A stretch of DNA of 5,033 nucleotides from an uncultured Collinsella sp. Its GTDB lineage: Bacteria; Actinomycetota; Coriobacteriia; Coriobacteriales; Coriobacteriaceae. Location of the stretch: NCBI GenBank assembly GCA_900549455.1, contig UROM01000125.1:1-5033 (forward strand), read 5' to 3'. A program made the position numbers and the translations under genes. Each line of letters begins with the position of its first letter. Position 1 is the first letter of the stretch. Shown one piece after another: positions 1 through 5,033 of the stretch. The notes beneath the pieces were generated by a model. It saw only the letters and a program-made list of their open reading frames with translations, made no database searches and was not told the DNA's origin.

Positions 1-267
1 GTGCAACCCGATATGCTGCTGATGGACGAGCCCACGAGAGCTCTCGACCCCGTGTCGACGATGGTGGTTGAGCAGCTGGCCTGCGAGCTCAAAGAGACCT
101 GCACGCTCGTGGTCGTTACGCACAATATGCAGCAGGCGGCGCGCATCTCCGACTCGGTCGCGTTTTTCTTGCTGGGCGAGTTGGTGGAGCACGCGCCCAC
201 CGCTCAGCTCTTCAAAAATCCCACCGATCCGCGCACGGCGGATTATTTGACGGGACGTTTTGGCTGA
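1..267 (+). CDS. pstB: Phosphate ABC transporter ATP-binding protein PstB, C-terminal part (5' end cut by window edge)
   Basis: PstB is the cytoplasmic ATPase that drives high-affinity phosphate import through the PstC/PstA permease. Only the last 88 residues are present. The GTG at position 1 is probably an internal Val codon (the family reads ...VQPD.LLMDEP), so the start lies upstream. Visible motifs are Walker B LLMDEP (residues 6-11), the D-loop ALDP (14-17), the H-loop His41 in VTHNMQQAAR, and the PstB-typical ending with FFLLGELVEH and DYLTGRFG before TGA. Against the usual length of about 250 residues, roughly 165 are missing, including Walker A and the ABC signature. Residue 13 is Arg (AGA) where PstB proteins normally have Ser (DEPTSALDP); see findings. 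The two-component genes downstream fit a pst-pho cluster. The family assignment is very secure. Confidence 0.95.
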   Translation: MQPDMLLMDEPTRALDPVSTMVVEQLACELKETCTLVVVTHNMQQAARISDSVAFFLLGELVEHAPTAQLFKNPTDPRTADYLTGRFG

Positions 268-291
268 TACCATCTGGTAAAGGTACCTTTA
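268..291. promoter_or_regulatory. Two abutting palindromes in the pstB-regulator gap, possible operator
   Basis: Directly after the pstB stop codon lies TACCA-TC-TGGTA (268-279), followed by the perfect 14-base palindrome TAAAGGTACCTTTA (278-291). The two overlap by two bases. The gap before the response regulator is only 64 bases, so these sites lie close to any promoter of that gene. They could bind a dimeric regulator, possibly PhoP itself. I do not see the regular direct repeats of a classical Pho box, and there is no T-run that would make this a terminator. The symmetry is seen in the sequence; the function is inferred. Confidence 0.35.
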
Positions 292-318
292 GGGTTAAGA
301 TGCGGTCATGCCGGCCGC

Positions 319-325
319 AAAGGGG
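319..325 (+). promoter_or_regulatory. Ribosome binding site selecting the response regulator start at 332
   Basis: AAAGGGG lies six bases upstream of the ATG at 332. The in-frame ATG at 308 has only a weak AGGG about 14 bases upstream. The protein from 332 begins MIYYVEDDDN, the normal N-terminus of a receiver domain, so 332 is preferred. Confidence 0.65.
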
Positions 326-331
326 TTCAAC

Positions 332-1060
332 ATGATCTATTACGTCGAGGACGATGACAACATCAGGGATTTGACGGTCTATGCGCTGCGCAAGCAGGGA
401 ATCGAGGCCGAGGGCTTTTCGTGCGATGGAGAGTTTAAGGCTGCCGTGGCGCGACGGGTACCCGATGCCGTCCTGCTCGACATCATGCTGCCCGATACCG
501 ACGGTTTGGCAATTATGCGTCGCCTGCGCGCCGACCGCCTGACGGCGACGGTGCCCATCATGATGCTCACTGCCAAGGATACCGAGCTCGATAAGGTGAT
601 GGCGCTCGATGGCGGTGCCGACGACTATCTGACCAAGCCGTTTTCGCTCATGGAGCTTGCCAGCCGTTGCCGTGCGCTGCTGCGCCGCGGCGGTATGGTC
701 AAGCAGGCGAGCGATGTGCTCAGCGTGGGCGATATCGTGCTTTCACCCAGCCATCGCGAGGTGACCGTTGCCGGCGAGCCACTCAAACTCACCTTGCGCG
801 AGTTTGATTTGCTCGAATATCTTATGCGCAAGCCCGGCGTGGTCTTTACCCGCGAGTCGCTGCTGCAGAGCGTGTGGGGCTGGGACTTCGACGGCGGCTC
901 GCGTACCGTCGATGTTCACGTGCAGACGCTTCGCCAAAAGCTCGGCGAGCGTGCCGGCGCTATCGAGACAGTGCGCGGCGTGGGCTATCGCCTGGCCGAG
1001 CCTTCCGCCGGTGGCGATGTCGAAGATGCCGGCATTGCGGACGCCGCAACGGAGGAGTAA
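332..1060 (+). CDS. phoP: OmpR/PhoB-family response regulator, probably PhoP/PhoB of the phosphate regulon
   Basis: This is a cytoplasmic transcription factor activated by phosphotransfer from the histidine kinase encoded just downstream. From the start at 332 it has 242 residues, typical of the family. The receiver domain (about 1-120) shows the acidic pocket EDDD (6-9), phospho-acceptor Asp50 in LLDIMLP, switch Thr80 (MLTAK), Tyr99, and Lys102 in the TKPF motif. The winged-helix DNA-binding domain (about 128-222) shows LTLREFDLLEYL, VVFTRESLLQSVWGW, the recognition helix RTVDVHVQTLRQKL, and the ending TVRGVGYRL. An acidic, Ala/Gly-rich tail of about 20 residues follows. An upstream in-frame ATG at 308 would add eight residues (MPAAKGFN) but has a poorer ribosome binding site. 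The phosphate role is inferred from pstB upstream and from the PhoR-type sensor of the partner kinase; the OmpR/PhoB class is certain. Confidence 0.9.
   Translation: MIYYVEDDDNIRDLTVYALRKQGIEAEGFSCDGEFKAAVARRVPDAVLLDIMLPDTDGLAIMRRLRADRLTATVPIMMLTAKDTELDKVMALDGGADDYLTKPFSLMELASRCRALLRRGGMVKQASDVLSVGDIVLSPSHREVTVAGEPLKLTLREFDLLEYLMRKPGVVFTRESLLQSVWGWDFDGGSRTVDVHVQTLRQKLGERAGAIETVRGVGYRLAEPSAGGDVEDAGIADAATEE
1051..1057 (+). promoter_or_regulatory. Strong Shine-Dalgarno that fixes the GTG start of the kinase
   Basis: GGAGGAG is encoded by the last codons of the response regulator and sits six bases before the GTG at 1064. It supports the non-ATG start and indicates translational coupling, because the regulator's stop codon lies inside this spacer. 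Confidence 0.8.
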
Positions 1061-1063
1061 TCC

Positions 1064-2488
1064 GTGGTCTTTGCCCCTCAGGGAAAACACACGCTCTCGC
1101 ATCGCGTGTTTGCGACGATATTTGTCTGCGCTATGTCCGTCATTTTGGCGTTTACGGTGCTGGGCGCGTTCTTTGTGCAAAACACCTTGGCAGATGCCAC
1201 GAGTGCCAACCTTTCGCAAGAAACCGAGCTTATTGCCGCCGCCTTAAACGAGCAGAAGGAACCCATCGCATTCTTGCGAAGCCTCGATCGCGAGGACCTT
1301 CGTATCACGCTGATCAACGGGGACGGATCGGTCGCCTACGACAACGAGGCGTCTCCTTCCACATTGCCCAACCATGGCGATCGCCCCGAGGTCATTGAGG
1401 CCCTTGAGAGCGGTTCGGGCTCCGCGGAGCGCTCGAGCACCACGCTCGACGAGATTATGCTATATCGCGCCGTCGCCCTTGATAACGGTCAGGTTGTTCG
1501 TTTGGCACAGGCCCAGCCTGGCGTCGCGGCGATTTTGCTCTCGCTAGTGGCGCCGATGCTGCTTATCGCGGCGGCGGGCGCGGTACTTTCGTTTTTCCTT
1601 GCGCGCCGCGAATCCCGTGCCATCATTGCGCCGCTGCAAGAGGTCGATTTGGACCACCCGCGCCGTAGCTATGAACATGCCTACACCGAGATGGTTCCCA
1701 TGCTCGAGCGCATTGAGTCGCAGCGCCAGGAGCTTAAACGCCAGATGGCGGTGCTGGCCGATAACGACCGCATGCGTCGCGAGTTCACGGCCAATATCAC
1801 TCATGAGCTCAAGACCCCGCTTACCGCGATTTCGGGCTATGCCGAGCTTATTGCAAACGGCATGGTTGAGGGCGAGGATGACCTGCGCAACTTTGGCGGC
1901 CGCATCTACCGCGAGGCGGGCCGCCTGGCAGCGCTCGTCAACGACATCCTCACGCTTTCCAACTTGGATGAGGCGGAGCGAGCACCCGAGGGCGAGGCGG
2001 TGCCTATTGGGTCCACAGAGCCTATCGAGCTCTCTCGCGTCATTTTGACGGTGGAACAGCGTCTTGAGCAGATTGCCCGGCAGTCGAATGTGACCATTGG
2101 GCACGAGACGAAGCCCGTGGCGATAGAAGGCGTGTCGCGCCTGATCGACGAGCTGATCTATAACCTGGCAAGCAACGCCATTCGCTACAACCGACCTGGC
2201 GGTACGGTCACGCTGCGCTGTGGGACCAACGATGAGGGCCATCCGTACCTGTCTGTTGCCGATACGGGTATTGGTATTGCGCCCGAGGAACAGGGTAAGG
2301 TATTCGAGCGTTTCTATCGCGTTGACAAGAGCCGTTCTAAGGCGCGTGGCGGAACCGGCCTGGGCTTGGCGATCGTCAAGCACGCCGCTCTGTACCATCA
2401 TGCCGCGATTGACCTGTCGAGTGAACCGGGCGTGGGGACTACCATTACGGTGACGTTTCCCGTGCAACAAGAGGAGCCGTTCGCGTAG
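1064..2488 (+). CDS. phoR: PhoR-type membrane sensor histidine kinase
   Basis: This membrane kinase autophosphorylates on His and passes the phosphate to the response regulator encoded three bases upstream. Of 474 residues, TM1 is about 14-36 and TM2 about 155-180. They flank an extracytoplasmic sensor (about 40-152) whose pattern RITLINGDGSVAYDN, then NHGDRPEVIEAL, then STTLDEIMLYRAVAL resembles the PDC-like sensor of Firmicutes PhoR proteins. A degenerate HAMP-like linker (about 181-218) leads to HisKA with His247 in FTANITHELKTPLT. The catalytic domain has N-box residues Asn367 and Asn371, the G1 box Asp400 in DTGIGI, the F-box FERFYRVD (about 414-421), and the G2 box GGTGLGLAIVKH (429-440). 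There is little room for the cytoplasmic PAS domain found in many PhoR proteins. All catalytic motifs are intact. The GTG start is chosen from the GGAGGAG site. Phosphate sensing is inferred from context and sensor similarity. Confidence 0.9.
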   Translation: MVFAPQGKHTLSHRVFATIFVCAMSVILAFTVLGAFFVQNTLADATSANLSQETELIAAALNEQKEPIAFLRSLDREDLRITLINGDGSVAYDNEASPSTLPNHGDRPEVIEALESGSGSAERSSTTLDEIMLYRAVALDNGQVVRLAQAQPGVAAILLSLVAPMLLIAAAGAVLSFFLARRESRAIIAPLQEVDLDHPRRSYEHAYTEMVPMLERIESQRQELKRQMAVLADNDRMRREFTANITHELKTPLTAISGYAELIANGMVEGEDDLRNFGGRIYREAGRLAALVNDILTLSNLDEAERAPEGEAVPIGSTEPIELSRVILTVEQRLEQIARQSNVTIGHETKPVAIEGVSRLIDELIYNLASNAIRYNRPGGTVTLRCGTNDEGHPYLSVADTGIGIAPEEQGKVFERFYRVDKSRSKARGGTGLGLAIVKHAALYHHAAIDLSSEPGVGTTITVTFPVQQEEPFA

Positions 2489-2537
2489 CGGTATGGCAAA
2501 AACCGAGGATTAGACGATACGCCCGCGCCTTTACTGC

Positions 2538-2564
2538 CGCGTAAGTTGTTGTGCAACTTACGCG
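2538..2564. repeat. 11-bp inverted repeat (hairpin or operator) between phoR and the cps-like operon
   Basis: The arms CGCGTAAGTTG (2538-2548) and CAACTTACGCG (2554-2564) are perfect complements around the five-base loop TTGTG. No T-run follows on either strand, so it is not a canonical intrinsic terminator. It could be a weak or factor-assisted terminator for the phosphate block, or an operator upstream of the promoter that follows. The symmetry is certain; the role is inferred. Confidence 0.6.
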
Positions 2565-2591
2565 CGGACGCTGTATCTTATGTATAGAGTT

Positions 2592-2619
2592 CGGACATGG
2601 CAAAAAGATGCGATATTAT
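2592..2619 (+). promoter_or_regulatory. Candidate sigma-70-type promoter for the cps-like operon
   Basis: A -10-like TATTAT (2614-2619, five of six matches to TATAAT) has a -35-like CGGACA (2592-2597, four of six matches to TTGACA) 16 bases upstream. TTCGGA at 2590 with an 18-base spacer is an alternative. Transcription would begin near 2626, giving a leader of about 40 bases before the ATG at 2667. The area is distinctly AT-richer than the flanking genes. This was matched by eye only. Confidence 0.4.
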
Positions 2620-2666
2620 ACGAGCAGTTTTGTCGATACGAACTAGGGAAATGAAAGGCAAGCTGC

Positions 2667-3323
2667 ATGACCCTTCTTGAACTGTTCCAGCTGCTTAAAA
2701 AGCACCTCAAGCTGGTCATTGCCCTTCCGGTGGTCTGCGCGATCGCCATGGGCGTCGTCTCCTTCGCTATGATGGACAACACCTACACCGCCACGACGAG
2801 CATGTACATTCTCGCCAAGACCGATGGTAGCCAGACGAGCTACTACAACGACCTGTCGGCGAGTCAGATGCTTTCCAACGACATCGCCACGCTACTTGAT
2901 AGCGACAGCGTCAAGAGCGGTGCCGCCAAGGAGCTGGGTCTTTCCAACTTGGATGATTACAAGGTGAGTGTTACGAGCGAGACTACGACTCGTGTCATTT
3001 CGCTGTCCGTGACCGGCGACAGCCCCGACGGTGCCGCCGCTGTCGCTAACGCCATTGCCAACTCGGTGTCTACCGTGGCCCAGGACGTTGACGCCGCCCA
3101 GGCCGTCAACGTGATCGACAAGGCAAAGGTTCCCACCCAGCCCAGCGGCCCCAACCGCAAGCTATACATTGCGGTCGCCGCTCTGGCCGGCCTGTTCGTC
3201 GCCGTTGCAATTGTCGTGCTGCTCGACATGCTCAATACCCGCGTCCGCTCCGTTGACGATGCCGTCGAGCTGCTCGGTGTGCCCGTTATCGGTCGTTTCC
3301 CCGTTGTGAAGGGCGGTAAGTAA
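2667..3323 (+). CDS. cpsC: Wzz/CpsC-type polysaccharide chain-length and tyrosine-kinase adaptor protein
   Basis: This membrane adaptor of the YveK/CapA/CpsC family activates a separate cytoplasmic tyrosine kinase and helps set polysaccharide chain length. It has 218 residues: a short cytoplasmic N-terminus (LLELFQLLKKHLKLV), TM1 about 17-36, an extracytoplasmic domain rich in Ser, Thr, Ala and Asp (about 37-163), the Pro-rich PTQPSGPNR motif (156-164) typically found before TM2, TM2 about 167-187, and a cytoplasmic tail with TRVRSVDDAVELLGVPVIGRFP. That tail is the part that in this family contacts and activates the kinase, here encoded three bases downstream. AAAGG (2654-2658) eight bases before the ATG supports the start. 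Length and topology fit the split Gram-positive type, not the fused proteobacterial Wzc type. Codons are strongly biased to C-ending forms, unlike phoR, which suggests high expression. The polymer involved is unknown. Confidence 0.88.
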   Translation: MTLLELFQLLKKHLKLVIALPVVCAIAMGVVSFAMMDNTYTATTSMYILAKTDGSQTSYYNDLSASQMLSNDIATLLDSDSVKSGAAKELGLSNLDDYKVSVTSETTTRVISLSVTGDSPDGAAAVANAIANSVSTVAQDVDAAQAVNVIDKAKVPTQPSGPNRKLYIAVAALAGLFVAVAIVVLLDMLNTRVRSVDDAVELLGVPVIGRFPVVKGGK

Positions 3324-3326
3324 TTC

Positions 3327-4082
3327 ATGGCCCGTAAAAAGAAAACCAGCGATACTCTCGCCTTTAGCAACGCAGCCAAGACGCTGCTGGCAAACATTCG
3401 CTTTGCGAGTGTCGATACGCCGATTAAGTCCATTACCGTGACGTCCTCCATCCCTAACGAGGGCAAGTCCACCATTGCGGTCAACCTGGCTCAGGCCATT
3501 GCGACCAGCGGCAAGAGCGTCCTTCTCGTCGAGTGCGACATGCGTCACCGTACGCTTGCCAACCTGCTGGGCCTCCGTCATTCCGGTGGCCTGTACGCTG
3601 TCCTTTCCGACCAGATGTCGATTGACGAGGCTGTCGTCGAAACCGGTCAGCCCAACTTCTTCTTCCTCGATGCCGAGCCGCGCATTCCCAACCCGGCTGA
3701 CATTATCGCCTCGCGCCGCTTTGCCAAGCTGGTTGCCACGCTGGAGGAGAAGTACCAGTACGTCATTTTCGATACGCCGCCCGTGGGTACCTTTGTCGAT
3801 GCCGCCGAGGTGGCCGCGATTACCGACGGCACCATCTACGTTGTCCGTGAGGACTTCGCCAAGCGCAACGAGATCCTTGCCGCCTTCGACCAGCTCAACA
3901 AGGCCGAGGTTAACGTAATTGGCACGGTCATGAACTGCTGTGAGACCTCGAGTCATGACTACTATTACTCTTACTATGGCGAGGACAAGGGCCAGGACAA
4001 CGCTGTTGCCGGAGTTAACCCTGCTGTTGGCGGTGCCGCTGCAACGGGGACCCCTGCGAAGGCGAAGCGTTTTAAGAAATAG
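3327..4082 (+). CDS. cpsD: BY-type protein tyrosine kinase (CpsD/CapB-like) of polysaccharide biosynthesis
   Basis: This cytoplasmic bacterial tyrosine kinase has a P-loop ATPase fold. It autophosphorylates on a C-terminal tyrosine cluster when bound to its membrane adaptor. Of 251 residues, the visible motifs are Walker A SSIPNEGKST (40-49, Lys47), Walker A' LLVECDMR (66-73, Asp71), the family motif NPADIIASRRF (122-132), and Walker B YVIFDTPP (145-152, Asp149). The tyrosine cluster HDYYYSYYGED (210-220) has Tyr212, 213, 214, 216 and 217. An Ala/Gly/Pro-rich tail of about 30 residues ending in basic AKAKRFKK follows the cluster; in many homologues the protein ends soon after it. The ATG is three bases after the cpsC-like stop, with AAGGGCGG (3309-3316) as the ribosome binding site inside the upstream gene. 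ParA/MinD-like ATPases share the P-loop, but the NPAD motif, tyrosine cluster and neighbours decide for a BY kinase. Codon bias matches the upstream gene. Confidence 0.92.
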   Translation: MARKKKTSDTLAFSNAAKTLLANIRFASVDTPIKSITVTSSIPNEGKSTIAVNLAQAIATSGKSVLLVECDMRHRTLANLLGLRHSGGLYAVLSDQMSIDEAVVETGQPNFFFLDAEPRIPNPADIIASRRFAKLVATLEEKYQYVIFDTPPVGTFVDAAEVAAITDGTIYVVREDFAKRNEILAAFDQLNKAEVNVIGTVMNCCETSSHDYYYSYYGEDKGQDNAVAGVNPAVGGAAATGTPAKAKRFKK

Positions 4083-4106
4083 CAACGACGCAGATAAGAG
4101 GGCGAT

Positions 4107-4757
4107 ATGAGAGACATCCACTGCCATATCCTGCCCGGTGTTGACGACGGCGCGGCGAACCTCGAGCAAAGCTTGGCGATGCTCGAGGCGGCCCGCGCCG
4201 TCGGCGTTACGCACATGGTGTGTACGCCACACTGCCGGGACCCGTATTTTGACTTCGAAAAAATGTGGGAGGCCTATCGACTGCTTTGCGCGCATGCGGG
4301 CGATATGCATTTGCAGATGGGCTTTGAGGTCAATCATGCCAAGCTCATGGATTTGGGCATCGAATGGGCCGATCGCCTGCATTTTGATGGCTCAAACGAG
4401 TTTTTGCTTGAGCTCTCGACGCGTGCTGATTCGTATGACTTTGAGGAATACGAGAACACGATCTACGACTTGCAGTGTTGTGGTTACCAGGTGATTATTG
4501 CCCATCCCGAGCGTTATCGCGCTATTCAAAAGGACGTGGGCATTGCCGAGCGTCTGGTCGATATGGGCTGCAAGCTGCAGGCTTCGGCTGATTTTATTGC
4601 CGGCGGGCGCTTTGGTCGCGAGAAAAAGCCGGCGCAGCGCCTGTTTGACGAGGGCTTGTACAGCTTTATCGCAAGTGACGCCCACAATGTTCGCCACTAC
4701 GATTGCCTAGCAAAGGCGCGGGCCAAGTTTAGCGTGCGAGGCGCTCATTTTCGCTAA
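4107..4757 (+). CDS. cpsB: PHP-family metal-dependent protein tyrosine phosphatase (CpsB/CapC/YwqE-like)
   Basis: This cytoplasmic phosphatase removes phosphate from the tyrosine tail of the kinase encoded just upstream and so resets the capsule-control cycle. Of 216 residues, the metal-binding motifs are DIHCHILPGVDDGA (His5, His7, Asp14), CTPH (His42), FLLELS (probable ligand Glu102), AHPERY (His133), and SDAHN (Asp191, His193). All expected ligands appear intact. The family is usually about 240-255 residues; this protein stops about 23 residues after SDAHN and lacks most of the usual C-terminal helix. Neither alternative frame past the stop gives an obvious continuation, so I read it as a short variant and not a frameshift. 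AAGAGGG (4096-4102), four bases before the ATG, supports the start. Codon use is less biased than in the two preceding genes. Other PHP enzymes, such as histidinol phosphatases, are possible in principle, but the operon context and HPERY motif favour the tyrosine phosphatase. Confidence 0.9.
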   Translation: MRDIHCHILPGVDDGAANLEQSLAMLEAARAVGVTHMVCTPHCRDPYFDFEKMWEAYRLLCAHAGDMHLQMGFEVNHAKLMDLGIEWADRLHFDGSNEFLLELSTRADSYDFEEYENTIYDLQCCGYQVIIAHPERYRAIQKDVGIAERLVDMGCKLQASADFIAGGRFGREKKPAQRLFDEGLYSFIASDAHNVRHYDCLAKARAKFSVRGAHFR

Positions 4758-4784
4758 AATCTGTCCCTAACGTTTGTCTTGAAC

Positions 4785-4791
4785 GGAGGGG
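4785..4791 (+). promoter_or_regulatory. Strong Shine-Dalgarno of the GNAT gene
   Basis: GGAGGGG lies five bases before the ATG at 4797. It fixes the start and supports this as a genuine gene although its 3' part is lost. I see no clear promoter or terminator in the 39-base gap after the phosphatase gene, so read-through is plausible. Confidence 0.7.
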
Positions 4792-4796
4792 CGACC

Positions 4797-4985
4797 ATGG
4801 ATATTCAAATTAAGACGGGATGCTTTGAGGATGCGGCGCTGGTGCGCCGCGCCGTCTTTATGGACGAACAGGGTTACGAAATCGAGTTCGACCAGATCGA
4901 TGAGGTCTCGAGCTGCATTCATGTGACGCTGTATGTTGATGGTCAACTCGCAGGCTGCTCGCGCGTGTTTGCCGAGGAGTTGGAG
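4797..4985 (+). CDS. GNAT-family N-acetyltransferase, N-terminal fragment cut by adapter sequence
   Basis: The first 63 genuine residues match the start of YjcF-like GNAT acetyltransferases, which transfer an acetyl group from acetyl-CoA to an unidentified amine. Visible landmarks are LVRRAVFMDEQGYEIEFDQID (about 15-35, corresponding to the family's R..VF..EQ......FD..D pattern), then HVTLYVDGQLAGCSRVF (42-58), the strands leading toward the acetyl-CoA-binding core. The acetyl-CoA P-loop (Q/R-x-x-G-x-G/A) is not reached. Native sequence ends at Glu63. The open frame continues to 5033, but its last 16 codons (LSLIHISEPTRLLSIS) are translated adapter and must not be annotated as protein. The substrate and any link to polysaccharide biosynthesis cannot be judged from this fragment. 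Confidence 0.82.
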
Positions 4986-5033
4986 CTGTCTCTTATACAC
5001 ATCTCCGAGCCCACGAGACTCCTGAGCATCTCG
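4986..5033. other. Illumina Nextera/Tn5 sequencing adapter (non-biological)
   Basis: The 19-base Tn5 mosaic end CTGTCTCTTATACACATCT fills 4986-5004. The Nextera read-2 adapter remainder CCGAGCCCACGAGAC fills 5005-5019. TCCTGAGC (5020-5027) fits an i7 index; from memory it is the read form of Nextera index N704. ATCTCG (5028-5033) is the beginning of the P7 flow-cell sequence. The elements occur in the exact order of an adapter read-through, so these bases are untrimmed library sequence at a contig end and should be masked. Confidence 0.97.

Noticed and set aside
308..331. Earlier ATG start for the response regulator
   Set aside because: The eight extra residues precede the normal receiver N-terminus and the ribosome binding site is weaker than the one serving the ATG at 332.
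1544..2470. Minus-strand open frame of 308 codons opposite the kinase gene
   Set aside because: Antisense shadow of a histidine kinase whose catalytic motifs are all intact; the translation shows no family signature.
2538..2579. Intrinsic terminator after phoR
   Set aside because: The stem is good but no T-run follows on either strand, so I list it only as an inverted repeat.
3312..3320. ops/JUMPstart-like GGCGGTAAG near the polysaccharide genes
   Set aside because: It lies inside the end of the adaptor coding sequence, matches only part of the ops core, and the enterobacterial RfaH context is absent.
3162..4382. Minus-strand open frame of 406 codons across the adaptor, kinase and phosphatase genes
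   Set aside because: It lies opposite three well-supported genes, has no recognisable domain, and is explained by GC-rich codon bias leaving the antisense frame open.
4767..5000. Minus-strand open frame beginning MYKRQ
   Set aside because: Its start lies in the Tn5 mosaic-end sequence and MYKRQ is a typical translated-adapter N-terminus; the rest is antisense to the GNAT gene.
1..5033. CRISPR array, tRNA, rRNA, insertion sequence or attachment site
   Set aside because: No regularly spaced repeats, tRNA-like cloverleaf, rRNA segment, transposase gene or terminal repeats were found by reading; the only Tn5 sequence is the library adapter.

Overview
This 5.0 kb window looks like a short contig from a fairly GC-rich (roughly 60% by eye) bacterium. 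It carries Gram-positive-type genes. A Coriobacteriia-like gut actinobacterium such as Collinsella is my best guess: the split CpsC/CpsD/CpsB tyrosine-phosphorylation module is of the kind known from Firmicutes, while base composition and codon use are actinobacterial. This assignment is inference; no rRNA or other taxonomic marker is present.

All genes lie on the + strand. Left block (1-2488): the 3' end of pstB (phosphate ABC transporter ATPase), a 64-base gap containing two adjacent palindromes, an OmpR/PhoB-family response regulator, and a membrane histidine kinase with a PhoR-type extracytoplasmic sensor. Together these form a phosphate uptake and sensing unit in which PhoR-PhoP would control pst expression. 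No phoU lies between pstB and the regulator. Intergenic region (2489-2666): an 11-bp-stem inverted repeat and a plausible sigma-70-type promoter, which separate the phosphate block from the next operon. Middle block (2667-4757): a Wzz/CpsC-type membrane adaptor, a cytoplasmic BY-type tyrosine kinase (CpsD-like) with a tyrosine-rich tail, and a PHP-family tyrosine phosphatase (CpsB-like). This is a complete activator/kinase/phosphatase triad of the kind that controls capsule or exopolysaccharide polymerisation. Right end (4797-4985): the first 63 codons of a GNAT acetyltransferase.

The last 48 bases (4986-5033) are not biological. They are the Illumina Nextera/Tn5 mosaic end, the read-2 adapter, an 8-base index and the start of the P7 sequence. 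The GNAT reading frame continues through the adapter and yields the well-known artefact peptide SLIHISEPTR. Position 39 in pstB is also suspicious, because it replaces an almost invariant Ser with Arg and makes a 13-base identity with the same adapter.

I see no convincing undescribed system. The main points are the adapter artefact, the possible assembly error in pstB, the pairing of phosphate-sensing genes with a tyrosine-phosphorylation module, and unassigned palindromes in both regulatory gaps.
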